Source: Marinibacterium anthonyi (GTDB taxonomy: Bacteria; Pseudomonadota; Alphaproteobacteria; Rhodobacterales; Rhodobacteraceae). Taken from it: DNA of 64,000 bases. How positions within the stretch are numbered: position 1 is the stretch's first letter; each line of letters opens with the position of its first letter. Below, one piece after another: positions 32,962 through 41,944 of the stretch. The position numbers and the translations under genes are program-made. The DNA is taken from assembly GCA_003217735.2 (NCBI GenBank), contig CP031585.1, positions 4,575,501 through 4,639,500 of the forward strand. The letters are read 5' to 3'. The notes beneath the pieces are model-generated. The model had not been told where the DNA came from. It searched no databases and saw nothing but the letters and a program-made list of their open reading frames with translations.

Positions 32962-33357
32962 CTATCCTTCTTGGCAGATATTCTGCGCGTTGATGTACTT
33001 GCGCCCAGCTTCCAGAGCGCCCCGCACGGCATCCTGCACGGGTATGTGCCGGCTTTTCGCCAGCTTCAGAAGCATCGGCAGATTCGCGCCGTAAAGGATC
33101 CGGCGGTCCCGCACCTTGCAGGCGTTCAGCGACAGGTTCGACGGCGAGCCGCCGAACAGGTCGGTCACCACCACCACGCCGCTGCCGTCATCCACCGCGT
33201 CGGCGGCTTCGGCGATCTCGCGCTGCTTGGCCTCGCGGTCGCAATCGGGCGCGATCGATATCGCCCGGATGCCGCTCTGGGATCCGATCACATGCTCGAG
33301 CGCGGCCAGATATTCTCTGGCCAGCCCGCCATGTGCCACGATCACTATTCCGATCAA
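32962..33357 (-). CDS. PTS mannose-type EIIA protein
   Basis: 131 residues beginning MIGIVIVAHGGLAREYLAAL; His9 in VAHGGLA is the phosphoacceptor. The FGGSPSNLSLN loop is typical of EIIA-Man. Four bases overlap with rapZ (ATGA). It can take phosphate from HPr and probably signals carbon or nitrogen status; no transport components are adjacent. Confidence 0.93.
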   Translation of the reverse strand: MIGIVIVAHGGLAREYLAALEHVIGSQSGIRAISIAPDCDREAKQREIAEAADAVDDGSGVVVVTDLFGGSPSNLSLNACKVRDRRILYGANLPMLLKLAKSRHIPVQDAVRGALEAGRKYINAQNICQEG

Positions 33358-34259
33358 TCCGGTCTCACCTTCGCCGACTGGCGTTCCAATTCGCGGTGCC
33401 TAATTGACACCTGCCATCCGTCTTCCGCAAGGGTTGCCCCAACGGATTCGGCCAGCATCACGGATCGATGTTGCCCTCCGGTACACCCGAATGCGATGGA
33501 AAAGTGCGACTTGCCTTCCTCCACATAGGCCGGCAGCAGAAACCGTGTCAGATCCAGCACTTTTCCCCGGAATTCCGGATAGCGCGGGTCACCCGACACA
33601 TGCGTCGCCACCTGCGGGTCGCGCCCGTCCCGCGCACGCAGGGCCGGTTCCCAATAGGGATTGCGCAGGAAACGGCAGTCGAAGGCCATGTCGATTCCCA
33701 TCGGCAGACCCCGTTTGTAGGAAAACGACTGCACCGTGACGGCCAGGTTGCGCTGGCCATCGGGCGCCAGCGATGTCTCGATCTCGGCGCGCAGCTGATG
33801 CACGTTCAGGTCCGACGTGTCGATCAGCATGTCCGCCCGGTCGCGCACCGGGGTCAGCAGGTCCAGCTCGCGCGCGATGCCGCTTTCGGGGTTCTCGGCC
33901 GGGGCCAGCGGATGGCGGCGGCGGGTTTCCGAATACCGCCGCAGCAGCACCTCGGGCCGGCAGTCGAGGTAGAGCACCGTCAACATCAGGTCGGGCCGCG
34001 CCTGCATCAGCGAGATCATCGCCAGCATCGCGCTGGTCGAAAAATCCCGGTTGCGTGCGTCGACCCCCAGCGCCAGCGGCCGGCCCAGAGCCGGCCCGTC
34101 CAGCAGCCGCGGCACCAGGCCCAGCGGCAGGTTGTCGATCGTCTCGAAGCCGTTGTCCTCCAGCACCCGGATCGCGGTCGACCGGCCCGCGCCCGAAGGT
34201 CCGGTCACAAGGACAAGCTGGGTCTGCGATGGTGTCGGGGCGGTATCGGCCTGGGTCAT
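33354..34259 (-). CDS. rapZ: RapZ/YvcJ family nucleotide-binding protein
   Basis: 301 residues. The N-terminal P-loop reads VTGPSGAGRSTAIRVLEDNG, with Arg in place of the Walker A lysine. The C-terminal domain contains GCTGGQHRSVMLAE, conserved in RapZ. In E. coli RapZ delivers a small RNA to RNase E; in other bacteria the role is less clear. It overlaps hprK upstream and EIIA downstream by four bases each. Confidence 0.93.
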   Translation of the reverse strand: MTQADTAPTPSQTQLVLVTGPSGAGRSTAIRVLEDNGFETIDNLPLGLVPRLLDGPALGRPLALGVDARNRDFSTSAMLAMISLMQARPDLMLTVLYLDCRPEVLLRRYSETRRRHPLAPAENPESGIARELDLLTPVRDRADMLIDTSDLNVHQLRAEIETSLAPDGQRNLAVTVQSFSYKRGLPMGIDMAFDCRFLRNPYWEPALRARDGRDPQVATHVSGDPRYPEFRGKVLDLTRFLLPAYVEEGKSHFSIAFGCTGGQHRSVMLAESVGATLAEDGWQVSIRHRELERQSAKVRPD

Positions 34260-34693
34260 TGGGGGTCCTGGCGTCCGGATCTGAGAAATTGGAGGAGTCC
34301 AACTTCAAAATGTGGCCCTTCCACCCGGCGGAGCAAGACCACATCGCACCCGACAAGGCGGGTATGTCGCAATGGGGGAACACGTTCGCTCTCGGTCGCG
34401 TCAAGATCGACCATTGCGACCACCGGCGCATCGGACACATTGTCGGCCCTCAGAATGCCGATCCCGCGCGCCTCGATCAGCCCCGCGATGGCGGGAACCG
34501 GCCGGGCGATCGGCGCCTGCGGCCCCGGCGACAGCCGGACCCGGTCATCGCCGACCAACCGCGCGCCATGGGCCATCAGCCACAGCGCCAGCGTCGACTT
34601 GCCGGCCCCCGACGCGCCCCGGATCAGCAGGCCGCGCCCGTTCAGCGCCACGCAGCTGGCGTGCAGGATCTCTTCTGGCGGCGGCACCGCCAT
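34256..34693 (-). CDS. hprK: HPr kinase/phosphorylase, short alphaproteobacterial form
   Basis: 145 residues, about half the Gram-positive enzyme, lacking its N-terminal domain as is normal in alphaproteobacteria. Walker A GASGAGKST is at 26-34 and GARLVGDDRVRLS follows. It phosphorylates Ser46 of HPr, whose gene is in the same operon. It starts six bases after chvG ends. Confidence 0.93.
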   Translation of the reverse strand: MAVPPPEEILHASCVALNGRGLLIRGASGAGKSTLALWLMAHGARLVGDDRVRLSPGPQAPIARPVPAIAGLIEARGIGILRADNVSDAPVVAMVDLDATESERVPPLRHTRLVGCDVVLLRRVEGPHFEVGLLQFLRSGRQDPQ

Positions 34694-34699
34694 GGCCGG

Positions 34700-36463
34700 T
34701 CAGATCGGCAGGCCCACGACAAAGCGCGCGCCCAGCGGTTCAGAGGTGATGTCGGCTTCGGTCGGGCGGATGTTCTCGGCCCAGATCACGCCGCCATGCG
34801 CTTCGACGATCTGCTTGGAAATCGCCAGGCCCAGGCCCGAGTTGTTGCCGAAATGCTCTTGCGGGCGTTGGGAATAGAAGCGCTTGAAGATCTTGGTCAG
34901 CGCCTCGTCCGGGATGCCGGGGCCGGTATCCTCGACCACCACCAGCACCCGGTTCTCGCGCTTGCGCGCCCAGACGCGGATTGCATCGCCATCCTCGCAG
35001 AACGAAATCGCGTTGGTGATCAGGTTGACAAAGACCTGCGCCAGCCGCGCTTCAAGCCCCTGCACGATCACCGGGTCGGCCGGCATGTCCGAGATGTAAT
35101 CGATCCCCTTCGACCGCGCGTCCTCGCCCAGGTACTGGTTGAGGTTGTCCAGCGTGTGGACCAGGTCGAACGGCTCTTCCTCCTCCTTCACCAGCTCGCT
35201 GTCCAGCCGCGAGGCGTTGGAGATGTCGCTGACCAGACGGTCCAGGCGGCGCACGTCGTGTTCAATGACCTCCAGCAGCTTCTCGCGCTGGTCGTCGCGC
35301 TTGATCACCCGCATCGTGCCCACGGCGGACCTGAGGCTTGCCAGCGGGTTCTTGATCTCGTGCGCGACGTCGGCGGCGAATTGTTCGTTGCTGTCGATCC
35401 GGTTGTACAGCGCCGCGACCATGCCGCGCAGCGCGCCCGACAACCGCCCGATCTCGTCCGGACGCGCCGTCAGGTCGGGGATGCGGATGCGGCCGGGGTT
35501 CATCCGGCGGGCATTGCGGTCGCGCCCCAGTTCGGCGGCGGCGGCCAGGTCGGCGATCGGGTTGGCGATGGTCGAGGCCAGCACCAGGCTCAGCCCGATG
35601 GAGACCAGCGTGGCGACCAGGAACAGCTGCAGCACCCGTTCGCGTTCGTTGCGCACCAGCGCGCCGATCTCGCCCGAGGGGCTGGCCACGGCGACCGCAC
35701 CGACGACCCGGTCGCCCTGTAAAATCGGGGTCGCGGCCGCGAAGACGGTGCCGCCCGCGGTGTCGAGACCCGATTGCACCCGCGTCGCGCTGGACAGCGC
35801 CGCGGGCACCATGGACTGCACCTGTTCCTCGAGCGACGGAACGGCGGGCGCCTTTTGCACCGACAGGATGCCCGAGATGGCCGAGCCCATCGCCGACAGC
35901 GCATTGCTCAGCGGCGTGCGGATCTCCTCCTGCGGGGCAAGGGCGGTCAGCGCCGGGCTTTGGTGGGTGCCGAACACGCTGCCCATCGGGGTCTGGTCGG
36001 CGTCGAAGACGTAGACCGTCAGCCCGTTGCGCAGGCTCAGCCGGTCCAGCACCGCCTGCACGTCCAGGCCACCGTCCAGGCCATCGTCCAGGCCATCGTC
36101 CGCGGCCAGGCTGACCGGCGTGTCGGCGGGCAATTGCGCCTCGAACACATCGGCGATCAGCTGCGCCTCGCCCACCAGCGCATTCGCCCGTTGCCGCACC
36201 AGGTCGGTGCGCGACGCATTCAGGTACAGGATCCCCGCGAACAGGACCGTCAGGCCGATCAGGTTGAAGGTGATGATCTTGCGCGTCAGCGGCGAGGCAC
36301 GCAGCAGAAACGGCCCGCGCCGTCCCCGCGTGTCGCGCATTTCGCGTTCGGCCAGCGGCTCGGGCGACACCCAGTCGTCGCCAAGCACGACGTCACCGAC
36401 GCGAGGCCCGGACTTGGCAGCTCTGGGCGTATCGCTCACAAAGACCCTCTCGGCGATGCTCAT
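34700..36463 (-). CDS. chvG: Sensor histidine kinase ChvG/ExoS
   Basis: 587 residues. Two membrane helices (62-82 and 279-299) bracket a periplasmic sensor of about 195 residues; HAMP (about 300-352); phosphoacceptor His368 in FAADVAHEIKNPLASLRS; then an HATPase domain with DTGPGIPDEALTKIFKRFY and NNSGLGLAISKQIVEAHGG. In rhizobia ChvG is held inactive by ExoR and responds to acid and envelope stress. An in-frame 12-bp tandem repeat encodes an acidic stretch at residues 121-134. chvI lies just upstream. Confidence 0.92.
   Translation of the reverse strand: MSIAERVFVSDTPRAAKSGPRVGDVVLGDDWVSPEPLAEREMRDTRGRRGPFLLRASPLTRKIITFNLIGLTVLFAGILYLNASRTDLVRQRANALVGEAQLIADVFEAQLPADTPVSLAADDGLDDGLDGGLDVQAVLDRLSLRNGLTVYVFDADQTPMGSVFGTHQSPALTALAPQEEIRTPLSNALSAMGSAISGILSVQKAPAVPSLEEQVQSMVPAALSSATRVQSGLDTAGGTVFAAATPILQGDRVVGAVAVASPSGEIGALVRNERERVLQLFLVATLVSIGLSLVLASTIANPIADLAAAAELGRDRNARRMNPGRIRIPDLTARPDEIGRLSGALRGMVAALYNRIDSNEQFAADVAHEIKNPLASLRSAVGTMRVIKRDDQREKLLEVIEHDVRRLDRLVSDISNASRLDSELVKEEEEPFDLVHTLDNLNQYLGEDARSKGIDYISDMPADPVIVQGLEARLAQVFVNLITNAISFCEDGDAIRVWARKRENRVLVVVEDTGPGIPDEALTKIFKRFYSQRPQEHFGNNSGLGLAISKQIVEAHGGVIWAENIRPTEADITSEPLGARFVVGLPI
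36061..36100. repeat. In-frame 12-bp tandem repeat inside chvG
   Basis: Units CGTCCAGGCCAC, CGTCCAGGCCAT and CGTCCAGGCCAT, with a partial fourth unit. On the coding strand they encode a DDGL/DGGL acidic repeat just after the first membrane helix. Copy number changes would alter the sensor's length without breaking the frame. Confidence 0.8.
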
Positions 36464-36472
36464 GGCGTTCGA

Positions 36473-37174
36473 TTATTCTTCGTTGTAGCGGTAGCCGATC
36501 CCGTAGAGCGTCTCGATCGCCGAGAAGTCCGGATCGGCCGTTCTCATCTTCTTGCGCAACCGCTTGATGTGGCTGTCGATCGTGCGGTCATCCACATAGA
36601 CCTGGTCGTCATAGGCGACATCCATCAGCTGGTCGCGGCTTTTGACGAAACCGGGCCGCTGGGCCAGCGCCTGCAGCAGCAGGAATTCCGTCACCGTCAG
36701 CGACACGTCGTTGCCCTTCCAGGTGACCGCGTGGCGCAGCGGATCCATCCGCAGCTGGCCGCGTTCCATCACCTTTGTCTCGGGCCCCTCGCCCACCGCG
36801 TCGCCGGCGACCGCATCCTGACGGCGCAGCAGCGCGCGGATGCGCTCCACCAGCAGGCGCTGCGAAAACGGCTTCTTGACGTAGTCGTCGGCCCCCATGC
36901 GCAGGCCCAGGACCTCGTCGATCTCGTCATCCTTGGAGGTCAGGAAGATCACCGGGATCGTCGTCTTCTGGCGCAGCCGCTGCAGCAGGTCCATGCCATC
37001 CATACGTGGCATCTTGATGTCCAGAACCGCCATGTCGGGCAGTTTCTTGCTGAAGGCGTCCAGCGCGGCCTGACCGTCGTTATAGGTTTCAACCTCAAAG
37101 CCTTCTGCTTCGAGCGTCATCGAGACCGACGTCAGAATGTTCCTATCGTCATCGACCAGCGCGATCTTCGACAT
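36473..37174 (-). CDS. chvI: Response regulator ChvI
   Basis: 233 residues from [20 protein letters not shown]. The receiver domain has the phosphoacceptor Asp52 in [12 protein letters not shown] and Lys in FLTSKDDE. The C-terminal winged helix (OmpR type) contains [16 protein letters not shown]. Partner of ChvG. Divergent from pckA, an arrangement shared with Agrobacterium and Sinorhizobium. Five residues upstream of the chosen ATG are also open. Confidence 0.95.
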   Translation of the reverse strand: MSKIALVDDDRNILTSVSMTLEAEGFEVETYNDGQAALDAFSKKLPDMAVLDIKMPRMDGMDLLQRLRQKTTIPVIFLTSKDDEIDEVLGLRMGADDYVKKPFSQRLLVERIRALLRRQDAVAGDAVGEGPETKVMERGQLRMDPLRHAVTWKGNDVSLTVTEFLLLQALAQRPGFVKSRDQLMDVAYDDQVYVDDRTIDSHIKRLRKKMRTADPDFSAIETLYGIGYRYNEE

Positions 37175-37522
37175 GCGGTTACCCTTCAACTGCTCAATTG
37201 TGTTCTTTTTGTTGCATTATGCGCGTGCTGGCTCGGACGAATCAATCATTATGTGCGAATCACTCACAGTTGCGCCCTGATTTGGCCAAAAAACCCTTAG
37301 CAGATGCTAAACGACCACAGGTTCCCAGGTATCTTTCGAACAGCCGCGAAAGATGGTTGCGCTAAAGATCGCTCTGGTGGCGCTAACCTGTTGCCAGGGC
37401 GCTGTTCATCCTGAACGCCGTCGTGTTATGACCGCTCCTGTCATCATTTGAGATTGGCACAAACGCCCAATTTGGCGCGATTTTTTTCGACAAGTCGATG
37501 TCGGACCACAGGAGACACAAGC
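37175..37522. promoter_or_regulatory. chvI-pckA divergent regulatory region with 21-bp-phased direct repeats
   Basis: The 348-base gap contains an 11-base direct repeat, GGTTGCGCTAA at 37355-37365 and GGTGGCGCTAA at 37376-37386, exactly 21 bp apart (two helical turns). OmpR-family regulators such as ChvI bind phased direct repeats, so it is a candidate operator; LysR-type or other regulators are equally possible. A good ribosome binding site (AGGAGA) precedes pckA. The chvI side is AT-rich (37195-37260). Confidence 0.5.
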
Positions 37523-39121
37523 ATGACAATGGGACGGGTCAACCCGCAGTTTCGCCTCGAAGATCAAGGGATCGAGGGGCTGGGCGCCGTCTATTACAAC
37601 CTCATTGAGTCCGATCTCGTGGAAATCGCGCTCAAGCGGGGGGAAGGCACGCTCGGCCGCGGTGGCGCGCTTCTGGTGACGACCGGTACGTTCACGGGCC
37701 GGTCGCCCAAGGACAAACACATCGTCAAGACCCCGGATGTCGCTGACAACATCTGGTGGGACAACAATGCCGAAATGGCCCCCGAGGCCTTTGACGCGCT
37801 TCATGCCGACATGCTCGAGCACATGAAGGGCCGCGAGTACTTCGTGCAGGACCTTGTCGGCGGTGCGGACCCGACCCAGTCGATCAACGCCCGCATGATC
37901 ACGGAACTGGCCTGGCACAGCCTGTTCATCCGCCACATGCTGCGCCGTCCCGATCGTGAAGACCTGAACGATTACGTCGCCGATTTCACGGTCATCAACT
38001 GCCCGACGTTCAAGGCCGACCCGGCAAAGCACGGCTGCCGGTCCGAGACCGTGATCGCGATGAACTTCGCCAAGAAGCTGATCCTGATCGGCAACACGGA
38101 ATATGCCGGCGAGAACAAGAAATCGATCTTCTCGCTGCTGAACTACCTGCTGCCCGAAAAGGGCATCATGCCGATGCACTGCTCGGCCAACCACGCGCCG
38201 GGCAACCCGGTCGACACCGCCGTGTTCTTCGGGCTTTCGGGCACCGGCAAGACGACGCTTTCGGCCGATCCCGACCGCATCCTGCTGGGCGACGACGAAC
38301 ACGGCTGGTCGGACCGCGGCACCTTCAACTTCGAAGGCGGCTGCTATGCCAAGACCATCAGCCTGAACCCCGAGGCCGAACCGGAAATCTTTGCCACGAC
38401 AGAGAAATTCGGCACGATCATCGAGAACATGGTGTTTGACCCCGAGACCAAGGAACTGGATTTCGAGGACGACAGCCTGACCGCCAACATGCGGTGCGCC
38501 TATCCGCTGGACTACATCTCGAACGCCTCGCCGTCGGGGCTGGGCGGGCATCCCAAGAACGTAATCATGCTGACCTGCGACGCCTTCGGGGTCCTGCCCC
38601 CGATCGCGCGGCTGACGCCGGCGCAGGCGATGTATCACTTCCTGTCGGGCTTCACGTCCAAGGTGGCCGGAACCGAGCGCGGCGTGACCGAGCCGGAGCC
38701 GACCTTTTCGACCTGCTTCGGCGCGCCCTTCATGCCGCGTCGTCCGGAAGTCTACGGCAACCTGCTGCGCGAGAAGATCGCCCAGCACGGCGCGACCTGC
38801 TGGCTGGTGAACACCGGCTGGACCGGCGGCGCCTATGGCACCGGCCAGCGGATGCCGATCAAGTCGACCCGCGCGCTGCTGACCGCCGCGCTGGACGGTT
38901 CGCTTGGCAAGGTGACCTTCCGGAAGGATCCGAACTTTGGCTTCGAAGTGCCGGTTTCGGTGCCGGGCGTGCCCGACCTGCTGCTGGATCCGCGCCGGAC
39001 CTGGGGCAGCACCGAAGGCTACGACGCGCAGGCGGCGAAGCTGGTGCAGATGTTCGCCGACAACTTCGAGCAATATGTCCCCTACATCGACGACGATGTG
39101 AAAGCCGCTGCAATCGGCTGA
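37523..39121 (+). CDS. pckA: Phosphoenolpyruvate carboxykinase (ATP)
   Basis: 532 residues, normal length. The nucleotide-binding loop is [20 protein letters not shown] and the GDDEHGW metal-binding segment follows; [15 protein letters not shown] is the substrate loop. It converts oxaloacetate to PEP in gluconeogenesis, essential for growth on C4 acids and acetate. The start ATG follows AGGAGACACAAGC; an upstream in-frame stretch is non-coding. A strong terminator follows. Confidence 0.98.
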   Translation: MTMGRVNPQFRLEDQGIEGLGAVYYNLIESDLVEIALKRGEGTLGRGGALLVTTGTFTGRSPKDKHIVKTPDVADNIWWDNNAEMAPEAFDALHADMLEHMKGREYFVQDLVGGADPTQSINARMITELAWHSLFIRHMLRRPDREDLNDYVADFTVINCPTFKADPAKHGCRSETVIAMNFAKKLILIGNTEYAGENKKSIFSLLNYLLPEKGIMPMHCSANHAPGNPVDTAVFFGLSGTGKTTLSADPDRILLGDDEHGWSDRGTFNFEGGCYAKTISLNPEAEPEIFATTEKFGTIIENMVFDPETKELDFEDDSLTANMRCAYPLDYISNASPSGLGGHPKNVIMLTCDAFGVLPPIARLTPAQAMYHFLSGFTSKVAGTERGVTEPEPTFSTCFGAPFMPRRPEVYGNLLREKIAQHGATCWLVNTGWTGGAYGTGQRMPIKSTRALLTAALDGSLGKVTFRKDPNFGFEVPVSVPGVPDLLLDPRRTWGSTEGYDAQAAKLVQMFADNFEQYVPYIDDDVKAAAIG

Positions 39122-39145
39122 AGTCTTCAGGGATAACAACAAGGT

Positions 39146-39173
39146 GGGCGCCCAAAGGGGCGCCCGTTTTGTT
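39146..39173 (+). terminator. Rho-independent terminator of pckA
   Basis: GGGCGCCC / GGGCGCCC stem with an AAAG loop followed by GTTTTGTTT, 25 bases after the pckA stop codon. Confidence 0.9.
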
Positions 39174-39196
39174 TATGGGGGGGGCGTTGCCCCCGT

Positions 39197-39240
39197 CCTC
39201 CGGTGGAGGACTCCCCCGGGTATTTTCAAAGAGAAAGAAG
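39197..39240. repeat. CCTCCGGYGGAGG / TATTTT intergenic repeat, copy 1
   Basis: CCTCCGGTGGAGG palindrome, then a C-rich spacer, TATTTTCAAAGAGAAAGAAG. The copy at 63816-63850 shares the palindrome, the TATTTT and an AAGAAG-type end. Similar sequences are common between genes in Rhodobacteraceae, so this appears to be a dispersed family. Confidence 0.65.
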
Positions 39241-39245
39241 CAGGA

Positions 39246-40013
39246 TCAGGAGGAGAGGCCGCGCAGGATCAGGCTGCAGCCGGCGACCGTCAGGACCACC
39301 AGCGTGGCCTTGCGAAAGACCTTCTGATCGGCGCGGTCATGCAGGGCCGAACCGATCATCATGCCGCCCAGTGCCGGGATCACCATCAGGACCGAGAAGG
39401 GCAGCGTTTCCGCGCGCAGCACGCCAGAGGTGACATGGGCCGCCGTCAGCGCCAGGGCCCCCATGCCATAGATCACGCCCTGGACGCGCATCTGTTCCGT
39501 CTTCTCGGTGCCGAGCGCCGTCAGGTAGGCTACCGTGGGCGGCCCCCAGACGCCGGAGAAACCGCCGATGAAGCCGGCGAAGGCGGCGACCATGGCTTCG
39601 GTGCGCGCATTTGGCGCGTGCAGCGTAAGTTGCCGCCCCATAAGCTGCGATGCGGCGAAAAGGGTGATGGGCACACCGATCATCAACAGCATCACGTCGG
39701 CCGGCAGAATGCGCACCAACTGGGCGCTGGAGAACAGGAAGACGGCGCCGATTCCAAGGAAAAGCCGGAAGCGCCTGACCGAGGCCCAGGCCGGCCCGAC
39801 CCCCTGGCGCAGGGCCTGGAACCCGTTGGTCACCAGGGTCGGAAGGATCAGCCCGGCCAGGGAAATATCCGATGGAAGGAAAAGGTTTAGCCCCGAGATC
39901 ATCAGCATGGGCATGGCGAAACCCACAAGCCCCTTCACGGTGCCGGCCACAAGGCCCACCATGAAGGCAAGCGCCATCTGGGTCGGTGTCAGGAAGGGAA
40001 GAAGGTCAGTCAT
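39246..40013 (-). CDS. TauE/SafE-family sulfite/anion permease
   Basis: 255 residues with about eight membrane helices. The repeated motif GTVKGLVGFAMPMLMISG in the first half and GGFSGVWGPPTVAYL in the second half are hallmarks of TauE/SafE. Such proteins export sulfite, sulfoacetate or other organic anions; the substrate cannot be read here. The ATG follows GGGAAG; upstream residues are unlikely to be translated. Divergent from mcd. Confidence 0.85.
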   Translation of the reverse strand: MTDLLPFLTPTQMALAFMVGLVAGTVKGLVGFAMPMLMISGLNLFLPSDISLAGLILPTLVTNGFQALRQGVGPAWASVRRFRLFLGIGAVFLFSSAQLVRILPADVMLLMIGVPITLFAASQLMGRQLTLHAPNARTEAMVAAFAGFIGGFSGVWGPPTVAYLTALGTEKTEQMRVQGVIYGMGALALTAAHVTSGVLRAETLPFSVLMVIPALGGMMIGSALHDRADQKVFRKATLVVLTVAGCSLILRGLSS

Positions 40014-40160
40014 GAGACTTCCCTTATCATTGGGCAGGAGGTGATGCCGCAGAAATCGGGTGCGCAATATTAGAACATCGAGTGGCTAGTTCGCGAATTT
40101 TTGTTGCGCTGCATGTGCGAAGGTTCTACACCCGGGCGGCGCGAGAAAGGGAGATGATTC

Positions 40161-41858
40161 ATGGCTCATGACGGACAGGACCCGATGGTCGAGACACATG
40201 GCGAGCAGGTGCTGCTGCCCGATCTTCTGACGCTGACCGGCGCCGCGGTGGCGCCCGCCGAACAGATCCTGGAGCTGGCGCGCGACAGGCTGCGGGTGCT
40301 GGTGTCGGAGGGCGGGCGCGTGTCGTCGCGGCTGGTGGAGGAGCACCAGACGGCGAGCCACGGATTTGCCTGGCTGGCGACCTATGTGCAGGTGCTTCGG
40401 CAAATGCAGGCCTGGGCCGAAAAGCTTGTTTCGCAAGAGAAATTCGGCGAGATCGAGCAGCTGATCCACCAGATCGCCTTTGGCGAATACCTGGGCCAGA
40501 TCCAGGGCGGCATCCCGATGAGCCAGGGCGAGATCGTGCGGCTGCAGGATGTCGGGCTGGGCCCCGAAGACGCCGCCGGGCTGGCGAGCGATGCGATCGC
40601 GACGCTGACGTTCAGGGGCAATTCCCAGGCCGCGCGCCTGCGGCTGGTCGAGCTGATGCGCGAACGCAAGGCCGAGACGATATTCGGCGCATCGGGCCTG
40701 GACGAAGAGCTGGAGATGATCCGTGAGCAGTTCCGCCGCTATGCCGTGGAAAAGGTCGAACCCTTTGCCCAGGACTGGCACCTGAAGGACCAGCTGATCC
40801 CGATGGAAGTCATTGAAGACCTTGCGGAAATGGGGGTCTTTGGCCTGACGATTCCGGAAAACCTGGGCGGCTTCGGCCTGTCCAAGGCGTCGATGGTCGT
40901 GGTGTCCGAGGAGCTGTCGCGCGGCTATATCGGCGTTGGCAGCCTTGGCACGCGGTCCGAAATCGCGGCCGAGCTGATCCTGGCCGGAGGAACCGACGAA
41001 CAGAAGGCGGAATGGCTGCCGAAGCTGGCGAGCGGTGAGATCCTGCCGACCGCCGTTTTCACCGAACCGAACACCGGATCGGACCTTGGGTCGCTGCGCA
41101 CAAGGGCGGTCAAGGACGAGAACGGTGATTACAAGGTCACCGGCAACAAGACCTGGATCACCCATGCGGCGCGCACGCACGTGATGACTCTGCTGGCGCG
41201 GACGGATCCGCAAACGTCTGATTACAAAGGGCTTTCCATGTTCCTGGCGGTCAAGACGCCGGGCACGGACGACGATCCCTTTCCCACGCCCGGCATGACG
41301 GGGGGCGAGATCGAGGTGCTGGGGTATCGCGGCATGAAGGAATACGAGCTGGGCTTCGACGGCTTTCACGTGGATGGCGCGAACCTGCTGGGCGGCGAGG
41401 AAGGCCGCGGCTTCAAGCAGCTGATGGAGACATTTGAATCCGCCCGCATCCAGACCGCCGCGCGGGCCATCGGGGTGGCGCAATCGGCGCTGGACATCGC
41501 CATGCAATACGCCGAGGACCGCAAGCAATTCGGCAAGTCCCTGGTGGAATTTCCCCGTGTTGCCAACAAGTTGGCCATGATGGCGGTCGAAGTCGCCATC
41601 GCCCGGCAGCTGACCTATTTTTCGGCCTTCGAGAAGGACCAGGGCCGGCGCTGCGATGTCGAGGCGGGCATGGCGAAGCTGCTGGGTGCGCGGGTGGCCT
41701 GGGCGGCGGCGGACAACGGGTTGCAGATCCATGGCGGCAACGGATTTGCGCTGGAATACAAGATCAGCCGGGTGCTGTGCGATGCGCGGATCCTGAACAT
41801 CTTTGAAGGCGCGGCCGAGATCCAGGCACAGGTCATCGCGCGGCGTCTGCTGGGCTGA
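40161..41858 (+). CDS. mcd: (2S)-methylsuccinyl-CoA dehydrogenase
   Basis: 565 residues: an acyl-CoA dehydrogenase fold (about 185-565) preceded by a 170-residue N-terminal extension, the diagnostic length of Mcd. The extension holds HGFAWLATYVQVLRQMQAWA and FGEYLGQIQGGIPMSQGEIV. The dehydrogenase part has TEPNTGSDLGSLRTRAV, NKTWITHAARTHVM, QIHGGNGFALEY and IFEGAAEIQAQV. It forms mesaconyl-CoA in the ethylmalonyl-CoA pathway and passes electrons to ETF, encoded at 28-29.7 kb. A general acyl-CoA dehydrogenase is less likely because of the extension. Confidence 0.9.
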   Translation: MAHDGQDPMVETHGEQVLLPDLLTLTGAAVAPAEQILELARDRLRVLVSEGGRVSSRLVEEHQTASHGFAWLATYVQVLRQMQAWAEKLVSQEKFGEIEQLIHQIAFGEYLGQIQGGIPMSQGEIVRLQDVGLGPEDAAGLASDAIATLTFRGNSQAARLRLVELMRERKAETIFGASGLDEELEMIREQFRRYAVEKVEPFAQDWHLKDQLIPMEVIEDLAEMGVFGLTIPENLGGFGLSKASMVVVSEELSRGYIGVGSLGTRSEIAAELILAGGTDEQKAEWLPKLASGEILPTAVFTEPNTGSDLGSLRTRAVKDENGDYKVTGNKTWITHAARTHVMTLLARTDPQTSDYKGLSMFLAVKTPGTDDDPFPTPGMTGGEIEVLGYRGMKEYELGFDGFHVDGANLLGGEEGRGFKQLMETFESARIQTAARAIGVAQSALDIAMQYAEDRKQFGKSLVEFPRVANKLAMMAVEVAIARQLTYFSAFEKDQGRRCDVEAGMAKLLGARVAWAAADNGLQIHGGNGFALEYKISRVLCDARILNIFEGAAEIQAQVIARRLLG

Positions 41859-41944
41859 TTTGTCCGTTTTGTACAGGATCTGACGGGTGTCTTGTCCGTT
41901 TTGTACACCTTTCGGGCGCCCTTTACGGGCCGCCCGATCGCGTT

